In this document: positions 18,186-27,256 of the stretch, piece by piece
Position numbering within the stretch: position 1 is the first letter of the stretch
Layout: each line of letters starts with the position of its first letter
Assembly: GCF_900188035.1 (NCBI RefSeq)
Contig: NZ_FZNN01000003.1
Span: forward strand, 124,001-188,000
Length of the DNA: 64,000 bases
From: Puniceibacterium sediminis
Lineage (GTDB): Bacteria; Pseudomonadota; Alphaproteobacteria; Rhodobacterales; Rhodobacteraceae
Direction: 5' to 3'
Program-made: the position numbers and the translations under genes
The notes under the pieces: model-generated
Told to the model about the DNA's origin: nothing
What the model saw: the letters and a program-made list of their open reading frames with translations, nothing else
Database searches by the model: none

Positions 18186-19301
18186 ATGAGCTTTCTCAAG
18201 ATCGACAACGTCACCAAACGCTACGGCGCCGTCGAGGTGCTGCACCGCGTCGATATCGATGTGCAGCAGGGTGAATTCCTGGTCCTCGTTGGGCCTTCGG
18301 GTTGTGGCAAGTCCACGCTGCTGAACATGATCGCGGGGCTTGAAGAGATTTCTTCGGGCACCATCGCGATCAAGGACAAGCCGATGAACGGCGTGCACCC
18401 AAGCAAGCGTAACATCGCCATGGTGTTCCAGTCCTACGCGCTTTACCCCAACATGACCGTGGGCAAGAACATCACCTTTGGTCTGGAAATGCATGGCGTT
18501 CCGAAAGAGGATCGCGACCGCGCGATGGACAAGGTCGCCGACATGCTCCAGATCAAGCCGCTGCTGGATCGCAAGCCCGGCCAGCTTTCTGGCGGTCAGC
18601 GCCAGCGTGTTGCGATGGGCCGCGCGCTCGTCCGGGACCCGGACGTGTTTCTGTTCGACGAACCGCTGTCCAACCTTGATGCCAAGCTGCGCGTCGACAT
18701 GCGGACCGAGATCAAGAAGCTGCACCAACGTCTTGGCACCACCATCGTCTATGTCACCCACGACCAGATTGAGGCGATGACTCTGTCCACCCGCATCGCG
18801 GTGATGAACGGCGGCTATATCCAGCAGCTGGGCACGCCCAAGGAAATCTACGACACGCCGAACAATATCTTTGTCGCGGCCTTCATGGGGTCACCGTCGA
18901 TGAACCTGCTGGATGCGGTGATCCGCATCAAGGGTCCGGATGCAGCGGCCGAGATCACCGATTACAACGGTCATCCGATCACGCTGCCGCTGCCGCTTCC
19001 TGCGGCATCACTTGCAGGTCGCGATGGCACCAAGGTTGTGCTTGGTATCCGGCCCGAGGCGATCACCGATCCCGACGGCGCGGACAAGTCTGCCAAAATC
19101 GTGGTCCAGATGCAGAACAAGATCGATGTGACGGAGCCTGCCGGTTCGGACACCTTCATCACAACCACGATGGTCGGCAAGGATGTGATCGGTCGGATGC
19201 GCGCCGATGCCCACGTCAACGCCGGTGACATCGCGGATCTGTCGATCAACATGGACAAGGCGGTGATCTTCGATCCGAAAAGCGAAGACCGCATCGTCTG
19301 A
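18186..19301 (+). CDS. gtsD: Sugar ABC transporter ATPase (MalK/UgpC family)
   Basis: 371 residues. Walker A is GPSGCGKST, the Q-loop is [13 protein letters not shown], the signature is LSGGQRQR, Walker B is [16 protein letters not shown] and the switch His is in VTHDQ. The C-terminal third is a MOP/TOBE-like regulatory domain (VLGIRPEAI). It powers the GtsBC permease. The length and C-terminal domain match ATPases of the carbohydrate CUT1 family. The sugar specificity is not readable from this subunit. Confidence 0.9.
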   Translation: MSFLKIDNVTKRYGAVEVLHRVDIDVQQGEFLVLVGPSGCGKSTLLNMIAGLEEISSGTIAIKDKPMNGVHPSKRNIAMVFQSYALYPNMTVGKNITFGLEMHGVPKEDRDRAMDKVADMLQIKPLLDRKPGQLSGGQRQRVAMGRALVRDPDVFLFDEPLSNLDAKLRVDMRTEIKKLHQRLGTTIVYVTHDQIEAMTLSTRIAVMNGGYIQQLGTPKEIYDTPNNIFVAAFMGSPSMNLLDAVIRIKGPDAAAEITDYNGHPITLPLPLPAASLAGRDGTKVVLGIRPEAITDPDGADKSAKIVVQMQNKIDVTEPAGSDTFITTTMVGKDVIGRMRADAHVNAGDIADLSINMDKAVIFDPKSEDRIV

Positions 19302-19307
19302 CAATTG

Positions 19308-19329
19308 GCGCCCGTCTGCGGGCGGGCGC
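19308..19329 (+). terminator. Hairpin at end of sugar ABC operon
   Basis: A 9-bp GC stem (GCGCCCGTC with GGCGGGCGC, one wobble) and a TGCG loop begin 7 nt past the ATPase stop. No T-run follows, so termination may be partial or factor-dependent. Confidence 0.5.
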
Positions 19330-19414
19330 GTCATCGCACTCCAGAAAAATCACACGTTCCCCTTGCCGCCTGCACAAGCTAGTTATCCAGCAAACTCATG
19401 CAGGAGATCCCCGG

Positions 19415-20836
19415 ATGACGCAGGACTATCCCGTCTACGGCCGCATCGACGGCCCCATCGTGATGATCGGTTTCGGCTCGATCGGCAAAGGCACCTGGCC
19501 CCTGATCGAACGCCATTTCGACTATGACGCCAGCAAACTGACCGTAATCGAACCCGACCATGCGCAGGCCAATTTTCTGCGCCAGCACGGGCTGAAGCAT
19601 CTGCAAGTCGCGATCACAAAAGACAATTATCGCGAAGTCCTTGGCGATCTGTTCAGCGAAGGCAAAGGCTTCTGCGTCAATCTCTCGGTCGATACCTCTT
19701 CGCTTGATCTGATGAAATACTGCCGGGAACTGGGCGTGCTTTACATCGACACCGTGGTCGAACCCTGGGCCGGTTTCTACTTTGATACCCAGAACAACGC
19801 CGAACGCACCAACTATGCCCTGCGCCAGAAGGTCCGCGACGAAAAGGCCGCAAACCCCGGCGGCCCCACGGCGGTCAGTTGTTGCGGCGCGAATCCCGGC
19901 ATGGTCAGCTGGTTCGTCAAGGAGGCGTTGCTGACGTTGGCCAAGGATACCGGCCACGACACCACCACGCCGACTGACCGCGACGGCTGGGCCAAACTGA
20001 TGCAGAGCCTTGGCGTCAAGGGTGTCCACATCGCCGAACGGGACACACAGGCCCGGCGTGTCCCGCGGCCGCGCGGTGTCTTCGTCAACACATGGTCGGT
20101 CGAAGGTTTCATCTCCGAAGGGTTTCAGCCGGCCGAACTAGGCTGGGGCACGCACGAAAAGTGGTTCCCCGAAAACGGTCACAGCTACGACACCGGCTGT
20201 CAGGCCGGCATCTGGCTGGAACGCCCCGGCGCGATCACCCGCGTGCACACATGGTGCCCGACCCCGGGGCCGCAGTTTGGTTACCTCGTGACCCATAACG
20301 AGGCGATCTCGATCTCGGACTACTACACCGTCGGCGACGCGGCCAAACCCGAATTCCGCCCGACCTGCCACTACGCCTACCACCCCTCGGACGATGCGGT
20401 GCTTTCCCTGCACGAGATGTTCGGCTCGGGTCGTCAGCAGACCAAACACCACATTCTGACCGAAGATGAGATCGTCGAGGGCATCGACGAACTGGGTGTG
20501 CTCCTGTTCGGCCATAAAAAGAATGCTCTCTGGTACGGCTCGCGGCTGTCGACCGAAGAGACCCGCGATCTGGCGCCGTATCAGAATGCCACCGGCCTTC
20601 AGGTCAGCTCGGCTGTTCTGGCGGGCATGGTCTGGGCGTTGGAAAACCCCATGGCCGGCATCGTCGAGACGGACGAGATGGACCATGCGCGGTGCCTCGA
20701 AGTGCAGCGGCCCTACCTTGGTCCGGTCGAGGCGCATTACACCGACTGGACCCCGCTGCAGGACCGGTGGGAGCATTTTCCCGAGGATATCGACGATTCC
20801 GACCCCTGGCAGTTCCGCAACGTGCTGGCGAGCTAG
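19415..20836 (+). CDS. hss: Homospermidine synthase
   Basis: 473 residues. Joins aminobutyl groups from putrescine (NAD-dependent) to give sym-homospermidine, a main polyamine of many alphaproteobacteria. The N-terminal Rossmann motif is VMIGFGSIGKGTWPLI. Other marks are DTVVEPWAGFYFD, SCCGANPGMVSWFVKEALL and THEKWFPENGHSYDTGCQAGIWLERPG (partly shared with the active-site tunnel of the Blastochloris enzyme). AGGAG stands before the ATG. It appears monocistronic, between the sugar importer and hisC. Confidence 0.93.
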   Translation: MTQDYPVYGRIDGPIVMIGFGSIGKGTWPLIERHFDYDASKLTVIEPDHAQANFLRQHGLKHLQVAITKDNYREVLGDLFSEGKGFCVNLSVDTSSLDLMKYCRELGVLYIDTVVEPWAGFYFDTQNNAERTNYALRQKVRDEKAANPGGPTAVSCCGANPGMVSWFVKEALLTLAKDTGHDTTTPTDRDGWAKLMQSLGVKGVHIAERDTQARRVPRPRGVFVNTWSVEGFISEGFQPAELGWGTHEKWFPENGHSYDTGCQAGIWLERPGAITRVHTWCPTPGPQFGYLVTHNEAISISDYYTVGDAAKPEFRPTCHYAYHPSDDAVLSLHEMFGSGRQQTKHHILTEDEIVEGIDELGVLLFGHKKNALWYGSRLSTEETRDLAPYQNATGLQVSSAVLAGMVWALENPMAGIVETDEMDHARCLEVQRPYLGPVEAHYTDWTPLQDRWEHFPEDIDDSDPWQFRNVLAS

Positions 20837-20954
20837 AGGAAAGCGTAAAACAAGTCCCAGCCTTGATGGTCGGGTGGGTGTAGCCCGCACTTCCCACTTG
20901 CCGCTTTTCTTGCCGAACCGCCCTCGCTAAACACCTTCCAACAGGAGTTCACAG

Positions 20955-22040
20955 ATGACACAGATCACGCCCCAGCCCGGCATCATGGACATCGCCCTTT
21001 ATCAGGGTGGCAAGGCGCATGTGGATGGCGTGTCCAACGTGGTCAAGCTCAGCTCGAACGAGAACCCTTTTGGCCCCAGCCCCGCCGCTATGGAGGCTGT
21101 TCGCCGCTCGGCGCACGAATTGCACCGCTACCCCAACACCGACCACGCGTCACTGCGGCAGGCCATTGCCGAGGTGCACGGACTGGACGCCAACCGCATC
21201 ATCTGTGGTGTCGGCAGCGACGAAATCATCCACTTCCTCTGCCAGTGTTATGCCGGTCCGGGGGATGAAGTGGTGCACTCGGTGCATGGTTTCGGCATGT
21301 ACCGGATCTCTGCTCTGGCTTCCGGCGCGACCCCGGTCGAGGTCCCCGACAGCGAACGCGTCACAGATGTCGACGCGTTCCTCGCGGGCTGCTCTGAGCG
21401 CACCAAACTGGTCTTTGTCGCCAACCCCAACAACCCCACCGGCACGATGATCGGCATGGCCGAGATTGAGCGCCTTGCCGAAGGTATTCCGCCGCAAGCG
21501 ATCCTTGTCCTTGACGGTGCTTATGCAGAATACGTCGAAGGCTACGATGGCGGCGCGGCGCTGACGCAGGCGCGTGACAACGTGGTGATGACCCGCACAT
21601 TCTCCAAACTCTACGGCCTTGGTGGTTTGCGCGTCGGCTGGGGCTATGGCCCGCAGGAAATCATCGACGTCCTCAACCGTATCCGCGGGCCTTTCAACCT
21701 GTCCAGCACCGCCCTTGTCGCGGCCGAGGCAGCAGTTCGTGATCAGGCCTATGCCGATAAGTGTCGCGCCGAAAATGCGCGAATGCGGTCCTGGCTGTCC
21801 GAGGCGCTGGCCGAACATGGCGTGCCGTCCGACACCTCGACCGCGAATTTCGTCTTGGCCCGCTTCGGTTCCGTCGAAGAGGCAGAAGCCTGCGACATCT
21901 ACCTTCAATCCCAAGGGCTGATCGTGCGCCGGGTGGGGTCCTACAAGCTGCCGAATGCCCTGCGCATCACTGTGGGCGATGAATCATCCTGCCGCCGGGT
22001 CGCTCATGCCGTGGGGCAGTTCAAGGCAGGTCAGCGATGA
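20955..22040 (+). CDS. hisC: Histidinol-phosphate / aromatic aminotransferase
   Basis: 361 residues, class I/II PLP fold. Marks are [25 protein letters not shown], the Asp in LDGAYAEYV and the PLP lysine in [17 protein letters not shown]. It makes histidinol phosphate and in this group often also transaminates prephenate or phenylpyruvate. The 4-nt ATGA overlap with the following prephenate dehydrogenase gene supports a role in tyrosine and phenylalanine synthesis here. Confidence 0.92.
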   Translation: MTQITPQPGIMDIALYQGGKAHVDGVSNVVKLSSNENPFGPSPAAMEAVRRSAHELHRYPNTDHASLRQAIAEVHGLDANRIICGVGSDEIIHFLCQCYAGPGDEVVHSVHGFGMYRISALASGATPVEVPDSERVTDVDAFLAGCSERTKLVFVANPNNPTGTMIGMAEIERLAEGIPPQAILVLDGAYAEYVEGYDGGAALTQARDNVVMTRTFSKLYGLGGLRVGWGYGPQEIIDVLNRIRGPFNLSSTALVAAEAAVRDQAYADKCRAENARMRSWLSEALAEHGVPSDTSTANFVLARFGSVEEAEACDIYLQSQGLIVRRVGSYKLPNALRITVGDESSCRRVAHAVGQFKAGQR

Positions 22041-22957
22041 CTGAGGTATACCCCCGCGTCGCCCTGATCGGTCTGGGCCTGATCGCCTCGTCCATGTTCT
22101 GGGCGATGAAACGACGCGGCGTGGTCGGTCATGTCACCGGCTACGCGCGTTCTGCCGCAACCCGTGACACCGCCCGACGCATCGGATTGTGTGACACCGT
22201 TTGCGACAGCGCCGCCGAAGCTGTGGAAGACGCCGATCTGGTGGTCCTTGCCGTTCCGGTGGGGGTCATGGGCGATGTGGCCGCGGAAATCGCTCCGTAC
22301 CTCAAACCCGGCTGCACTGTGACAGACGTCGGTTCGGTCAAGAAGACGGTGATCGAGGCGGTCGCGCCCCACCTTCCAGAAGGCGTGCACTTCGTGCCGG
22401 GGCACCCGCTGGCAGGCACCGAACACTCCGGCCCAGAATCCGGCTTTGCCAGCCTTTTCGACAACCGCTGGTGCCTGCTTGTCCCCGTCGAGGGGGCCGC
22501 ACCCGAAGCGGTCGAAACGCTGACCACCTTCTGGCAGGCGCTGGGCGCAAATGTTGAACTGATGGATGCCGAACATCACGACCTTGTCCTTGCCGTCACC
22601 AGCCACACACCGCACCTGATCGCTTACACCATGGTGGGCGTGGCGGACGACCTGCGCCGTGTCACCGACAGCGAAGTCATCAAATACTCTGCCGCCGGTT
22701 TCCGCGATTTCACCCGCATCGCGGCATCCGATCCGACCATGTGGCGCGACGTGTTCCTCAACAACAAAGAGGCGACTCTGGAAATCCTCGGCCGCTTTAC
22801 CGAAGAGCTCTTTGCCCTTCAGCGCGCCATCCGCACCGGCGACGGCGACCACCTTCACGCCTATTTTACGCGCACCCGCGCCATTCGACGTGGTATCATC
22901 GAGGCGGGTCAGGACACCGATGCCCCGAATTTTGGACGAACAAGAACGGAGCGGTAA
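22037..22957 (+). CDS. tyrC: Prephenate/arogenate dehydrogenase
   Basis: 306 residues, monofunctional (no chorismate mutase domain). N-terminal NAD-binding motif [17 protein letters not shown], then [13 protein letters not shown] and the conserved [14 protein letters not shown]. It oxidises prephenate or arogenate toward tyrosine. The HisC-type aminotransferase upstream can act on either side of this step. The stop shares one base with the next start. Confidence 0.92.
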   Translation: MTEVYPRVALIGLGLIASSMFWAMKRRGVVGHVTGYARSAATRDTARRIGLCDTVCDSAAEAVEDADLVVLAVPVGVMGDVAAEIAPYLKPGCTVTDVGSVKKTVIEAVAPHLPEGVHFVPGHPLAGTEHSGPESGFASLFDNRWCLLVPVEGAAPEAVETLTTFWQALGANVELMDAEHHDLVLAVTSHTPHLIAYTMVGVADDLRRVTDSEVIKYSAAGFRDFTRIAASDPTMWRDVFLNNKEATLEILGRFTEELFALQRAIRTGDGDHLHAYFTRTRAIRRGIIEAGQDTDAPNFGRTRTER

Positions 22958-23844
22958 TGCGGCTGATAGTCAAAGGCTTCTTGGCGCTTGTCCTTGCCAC
23001 ATCTGCCTTTGCCGAGTCTCCTGATACCTCGCTCCGCCCAGTTGCCCGCCTTCAGAACAGCATCGCGCCGCCCTCTGTGGCCACAGCAAACGTCGTTTTG
23101 CCACGTCTTTCGGCGGATAGCCGCCCCGCCGCCCGGCCCGGAATGCCTGAGGTCGCGCTGATCGCAAATTCGCCACGCGCTGCGGTCGGGCGCAACGAAC
23201 GTCTGCCTGATTTGGCCGCTCCTTCTGCCTCAAGCCTCGCCGTTAGCCGGACTCTGCGCCCATCGCTTCGCCCCGCTGCCATCGTTCAGGCGGCCATGGT
23301 CCAGCGGAAAAAACAGGCGCGCGGGGCTGTCTGTGGTGACCCGGCACTTCAGGGTGAAAGTATCGGCCTTGTGTCCGGGCGTCTTGGCGGTTGCGGCATC
23401 AAGGATGCTGTGCGCTTGCGCTCGGTCAACGGTATCTCGCTTAGTCAGCAGGCGCTGATCAACTGCACCACCGCCAAGACGCTGAAACGGTGGGTCGACA
23501 CATCGCTGATCCCCGCCGTCGGTTCGCGGGGCGGGGGCGTGGCGCGTATCACCGTCGCTGCACATTACGCATGCCGGTCGCGAAACAATCAAAAGGGCGC
23601 GAGGATTTCCGAACACGGAAAAGGCCGCGCCATCGACATTTCAGGGTTTCGCCTGCGCGACGGGTCCCGGATTACCGTTCTGAAAGGCTGGGATACCACT
23701 CAGGACGGTCTCCTGCTGCGCAAACTGCACAAGGCAGCCTGTGGTCCGTTCGGCACCGTGCTGGGGCCGGGGTCAGATGGGTTTCACCGTGACCATTTCC
23801 ATTTCGACACAGCCGCTTACCGCAGCGGGTCCTATTGCCGCTGA
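22957..23844 (+). CDS. Exported extensin-like family protein
   Basis: 295 residues. The start overlapping the tyrC stop (TAATG) gives a signal peptide [20 protein letters not shown] proline- and alanine-rich linker of about 100 residues leads to a C-terminal extensin-like domain (CGIKDAVRLRSVNGISLSQ, a Cys pair, ISEHGKGRAIDISGF and DGFHRDHFHFD). The HxxxxxxD and HFHFD residues are like the metal-binding set of M15-type peptidases, so a cell-wall role is likely. No link to tyrosine synthesis is known; only the transcript is shared. Confidence 0.82.
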   Translation: MRLIVKGFLALVLATSAFAESPDTSLRPVARLQNSIAPPSVATANVVLPRLSADSRPAARPGMPEVALIANSPRAAVGRNERLPDLAAPSASSLAVSRTLRPSLRPAAIVQAAMVQRKKQARGAVCGDPALQGESIGLVSGRLGGCGIKDAVRLRSVNGISLSQQALINCTTAKTLKRWVDTSLIPAVGSRGGGVARITVAAHYACRSRNNQKGARISEHGKGRAIDISGFRLRDGSRITVLKGWDTTQDGLLLRKLHKAACGPFGTVLGPGSDGFHRDHFHFDTAAYRSGSYCR

Positions 23845-23857
23845 GCCTGCCTTGACA

Positions 23858-23875
23858 CGGCCCGCCAACGGGCCG
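23858..23875 (+). terminator. Hairpin after the hisC-tyrC-extensin-like operon
   Basis: A perfect 7-bp stem CGGCCCG/CGGGCCG with a CCAA loop, 14 nt after the stop codon. No T-run follows. Confidence 0.4.
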
Positions 23876-23924
23876 AAGACGTTCCTGGGCGCTAAAAGGC
23901 GCTGTGACAGGACATGAGGTGAGC

Positions 23925-23972
23925 ATGGCCCAGTTGGCCGGACGCGGATCACCGGCAACGCCCGCATGGTAG
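23925..23972 (+). CDS. Possible 15-residue upstream ORF coupled to the AbrB-family gene
   Basis: ATG with GAGGTGAGC just in front opens a frame encoding MAQLAGRGSPATPAW and stops at TAG, overlapping the next gene's ATG (23966) in another frame. The downstream ATG has no clear ribosome site of its own, so termination-reinitiation could supply its translation. No peptide function is suggested by the sequence. Confidence 0.3.
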   Translation: MAQLAGRGSPATPAW

Positions 23973-25060
23973 TTGCCAAAAACAAGGACGATCAGCTGAA
24001 GACGCTGTCGCGGCGTGCGCTTTGGGGGCATATCACCTTGGCGCTGACACTTGGGGTTGCCGGGGGGCTGCTGTTCAGCAGTCTTGGCTCGCCCCTGCCC
24101 TGGATGCTGGGGCCGATGATCTTCAACACCATTGCCGCCGTTCTGAACGCCCCCATTCGCCCGCCGATCCGGGTGCGCCCCTATGTGATCGTGGTCATCG
24201 GCGTGATGCTGGGTGCCGGATTCAAGCCCGAGGTGATCACACAGGCCAGGGACTGGCTCGTGTCCTTCGGGTTTCTCGGTCTCTACCTTGCGGTGTCCTG
24301 CGTTCTTGTCGTGCCGTTCTACCGCAGGTTCGGCGGTTTCGATCTTGTCACCGCCTTTTTCGCCGGGATGCCCGGGGGCCTGAACGAGATGATCCTGATT
24401 GGTCGCGACTACGGCGGTGACGATGCCAAGATCGCGCTTGCCCATGCGGCGCGCATTGTCATCGTGGTTTCTCTGGTGGCGGTCTGGTTTCGCCTGATCG
24501 CGGGCTATGATCTGGGCGACCGGTCACAATTCGGGGTCAGCTTTTCGGAGATCCCTCTGCGCGATCTGGCGGTGCTGACGGTCTGCGGCATTCTGGGTTT
24601 CTATCTTGGCCCGTTGCTGCGCCTGCCCGCGCCGACCCTGATCGGTCCCATGATTGTCAGCGCGGTTGCGCATCTTGCGGGGCTGGCCAGCAACCCGCCG
24701 CCGTCCGAGCTCGTGGTACTGGCGCAGCTGATACTGGGCACGATCATCGGTTGCCGGTTCGTGGGCTCCAAGGCGCGCGACATTGGCCATGCGCTGCTGC
24801 TCAGCCTGGGTGCTACGATCATCATGTTGGCCGTCACCGTGGTTTTTGCGGTGGCATTCCACGGCCTGTTTGGCCAGACGACCGAGCAGGTCCTGCTGGC
24901 CTATTCCCCCGGCGGTCTGGCTGAAATGAGCCTTGTCGCGCTCGCCATGCATGCACAGGTTGCCTATGTCGCCAGCCACCATGTTGTGCGCATCACAATG
25001 GTAATTCTGTTCGCGCCGCTGGTCTTTCGCTGGTTGCAGCGTCGGTCAGCCAGGGGCTGA
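23966..25060 (+). CDS. AbrB-family integral membrane protein (PF05145 type)
   Basis: 364 residues with about ten hydrophobic helices arranged as two copies of a repeated unit. Each half starts with LPWMLGPMI or APTLIGPMI and later has an AGMPGGLNEM or SPGGLAEMSL motif. Such proteins are often labelled AbrB or putative ammonia monooxygenase, neither of which is supported by experiment; a transport role is more likely. It converges on tlpA with a 20-nt gap. Confidence 0.8.
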   Translation: MVVAKNKDDQLKTLSRRALWGHITLALTLGVAGGLLFSSLGSPLPWMLGPMIFNTIAAVLNAPIRPPIRVRPYVIVVIGVMLGAGFKPEVITQARDWLVSFGFLGLYLAVSCVLVVPFYRRFGGFDLVTAFFAGMPGGLNEMILIGRDYGGDDAKIALAHAARIVIVVSLVAVWFRLIAGYDLGDRSQFGVSFSEIPLRDLAVLTVCGILGFYLGPLLRLPAPTLIGPMIVSAVAHLAGLASNPPPSELVVLAQLILGTIIGCRFVGSKARDIGHALLLSLGATIIMLAVTVVFAVAFHGLFGQTTEQVLLAYSPGGLAEMSLVALAMHAQVAYVASHHVVRITMVILFAPLVFRWLQRRSARG

Positions 25061-25080
25061 CGCGTGGGTCTTGGCTGCCG

Positions 25081-25659
25081 CTACTCTTCCCCGATCAGCG
25101 CCCGCAACATCGCCTTGGCGCTGTCCGAAGACCACTCTGCATCGCCCTGAAGTCGTCCGACCTCCTGCCCCTCGGGGTTGATAATCACCGTTATCGGCAG
25201 GCCCAGAACGCCCATCTCGCGCGCCAGCAACGACTTGGGGTCGCGGTGCAGTGGCAGGTTCGTCACGCGGATCTCGTTAAAGAATTTCTGCATGGCACTC
25301 GGCGGATTGCGCCCCGTGGCGATGGTCACAACTTCGAAATTCTCTCCGCCCAGCTCGGTCTGCAACTCTGACAGCATGGGCATTTCCTTGCGGCAGGGTG
25401 CGCACCATGTGGCCCAGAAATTCAACAGCACCCATTTCCCTTGGTAATCCGCCAGCGACAATTGATAGTCCGCCAGAGACAATGGCTTCTGATCGAATCC
25501 GGTAAATTGCGACGTGCCGACTGCTTTGGGCACTGAATGGAAATTCATCTTCTTCATGTCCCCCTCGCGCAGCGCCGATGCAGCGTCCACATCGGCAAGG
25601 GTCGGGTTTGCAAGAACGACAAGGCCGGTATAGACGAACGCGAGAAGATATCGTTTCAT
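25081..25659 (-). CDS. tlpA: TlpA-like thiol:disulfide interchange protein, exported
   Basis: 192 residues with an N-terminal signal ([22 protein letters not shown]) and a thioredoxin fold carrying the redox motif WCAPC in [15 protein letters not shown] and the cis-Pro loop [12 protein letters not shown]. It probably reduces periplasmic cysteines, for example during cytochrome maturation. A seven-residue tandem duplication (LSLADYQ twice) lies just before the first thioredoxin strand. It is divergent from argH with a 23-nt gap, so the promoters overlap. Confidence 0.88.
   Translation of the reverse strand: MKRYLLAFVYTGLVVLANPTLADVDAASALREGDMKKMNFHSVPKAVGTSQFTGFDQKPLSLADYQLSLADYQGKWVLLNFWATWCAPCRKEMPMLSELQTELGGENFEVVTIATGRNPPSAMQKFFNEIRVTNLPLHRDPKSLLAREMGVLGLPITVIINPEGQEVGRLQGDAEWSSDSAKAMLRALIGEE
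25441..25482 (-). repeat. 21-bp tandem duplication within tlpA
   Basis: Two adjacent 21-nt units (25441-25461 and 25462-25482) differ at 3 positions, all synonymous, so both encode LSLADYQ. The repeat keeps the reading frame. Confidence 0.9.
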
Positions 25660-25682
25660 TTTGCCTCCGAAGGGCTTTGCTT

Positions 25683-27074
25683 ATGTCTGACACAACCTCG
25701 AACCAGATGTGGGGCGGCCGCTTTGCCGCCGGACCGGATGCGATCATGGAGGCGATCAATGCCTCGATCGGGTTCGATCAGCGGATGGCGGCTCAGGATA
25801 TCGCCGGCTCTCGGGCCCATGCCGCCATGCTTGGCGCGACGGGCATCGTCAGTCCTAGCGACGTCGAGGCCATTCGGAAAGGCCTTCTCACGGTCTTGTC
25901 AGAGATCGAGACCGGCCAGTTCCAGTTTTCCACCGCTCTGGAAGACATCCACATGAACGTCGAATCCCGCCTGACCGAGGTGATCGGCGCCCCGGCGGGT
26001 CGTCTGCACACAGCACGGTCGCGCAACGATCAGGTGGCGACCGATTTCCGGCTATGGGTTCGCGATCAGCTGGATGCCACGGACGCGGGTCTTGTGGCGC
26101 TGATGAAGGCGCTGCTGACCCAAGCCGAGGTTGGCGCCGGTTGGGTCATGCCCGGTTTCACCCACCTTCAGACCGCGCAGCCGGTGACATGGGGCCACCA
26201 CATGATGGCCTATGTCGAAATGTTCGCGCGCGATCTGTCGCGCGTCCGCGATGCCCGCAAACGCATGAATGAATCGCCCCTTGGCGCGGCGGCGTTGGCC
26301 GGCACATCCTTTCCCATCGACCGGCACATGACTGCCGAGGCGCTGGGGTTCGACCGTCCGATGGCGAACTCGCTTGATGCCGTGTCGGACCGCGACTTTG
26401 CTCTGGAATTCCTGAGCACGGCCAGCATCTGTGCCATGCACCTGTCCCGCTTTGCCGAGGAACTGGTGATCTGGTCCTCTGCCCAGTTCCGTTTTGTCAC
26501 GCTGTCTGACCGCTTTTCCACCGGCTCCAGCATCATGCCGCAGAAGAAGAACCCCGATGCGGCGGAACTGATCCGTGCCAAGATCGGTCGGATCTTTGGT
26601 GCCAATGTCGCACTGATGATGGTGATGAAGGGCCTGCCGCTGGCCTATTCAAAGGACATGCAGGAAGACAAGGAACAGGTCTTTGACGCCGCTGACAACC
26701 TCATGCTGGCACTGGCCGCGATGGAAGGCATGGTGAAAGACATGTCCGCCAACCGTGAATCGCTGGAACGCGCGGCAGCAAGCGGTTTTTCGACGGCCAC
26801 GGACCTTGCCGACTGGCTTGTGCGCATCCTCGACCTACCTTTCCGTCAGGCGCATCACATTACCGGCGCGCTGGTGGCTTTGGCGGAAAAGAAGGGCTGC
26901 GATTTGCCTGATCTTACCTTGGCCGACATGCAGGGTGTGCACGAAGGCATCACCGATGCCGTGTTCGAGGTGCTGGGCGTGCACAATTCCGTCGCCTCGC
27001 GTCTCAGCTATGGCGGCACCGCCCCGACGCGCGTGCGCGAACAGGTAGCCCGCTGGCAGGAGCTTTTGGGATGA
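25683..27074 (+). CDS. argH: Argininosuccinate lyase
   Basis: 463 residues, cytoplasmic tetramer of the fumarase/aspartase superfamily that makes arginine and fumarate in the last arginine step. The start [15 protein letters not shown] was chosen by homology. Marks are [28 protein letters not shown] and the superfamily signature [15 protein letters not shown]. Its stop overlaps the next start as ATGA. The gene order tlpA-argH-lipoprotein recurs in Rhodobacteraceae. Confidence 0.96.
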   Translation: MSDTTSNQMWGGRFAAGPDAIMEAINASIGFDQRMAAQDIAGSRAHAAMLGATGIVSPSDVEAIRKGLLTVLSEIETGQFQFSTALEDIHMNVESRLTEVIGAPAGRLHTARSRNDQVATDFRLWVRDQLDATDAGLVALMKALLTQAEVGAGWVMPGFTHLQTAQPVTWGHHMMAYVEMFARDLSRVRDARKRMNESPLGAAALAGTSFPIDRHMTAEALGFDRPMANSLDAVSDRDFALEFLSTASICAMHLSRFAEELVIWSSAQFRFVTLSDRFSTGSSIMPQKKNPDAAELIRAKIGRIFGANVALMMVMKGLPLAYSKDMQEDKEQVFDAADNLMLALAAMEGMVKDMSANRESLERAAASGFSTATDLADWLVRILDLPFRQAHHITGALVALAEKKGCDLPDLTLADMQGVHEGITDAVFEVLGVHNSVASRLSYGGTAPTRVREQVARWQELLG

Positions 27075-27241
27075 GACTCGCTATCATCCTCAGCGTTCTG
27101 GCGCTGTCCGGCTGCGGCGCAGATGGCGAACCCGTTCGCCCGTCGTACACTGCCACCCTGAGTGGGGGCAGCAGTGGCGTGCATTTGGGCGGCGCTGTGG
27201 GTCTGAGCAAGGGCCCGGTATCGATCGGATACGGGTTCTGA
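27071..27241 (+). CDS. Small lipoprotein coupled to argH
   Basis: 56 residues beginning [19 protein letters not shown], a type II signal with lipobox LSGC. The mature part is Gly/Ser-rich ([19 protein letters not shown]) and ends in GYGF. It starts on the ATGA shared with the argH stop, so it is translationally coupled. Short lipoproteins follow argH in many alphaproteobacteria; its function is unknown to me. Confidence 0.75.
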   Translation: MRLAIILSVLALSGCGADGEPVRPSYTATLSGGSSGVHLGGAVGLSKGPVSIGYGF

Positions 27242-27256
27242 TCACGCGACAGCGCC

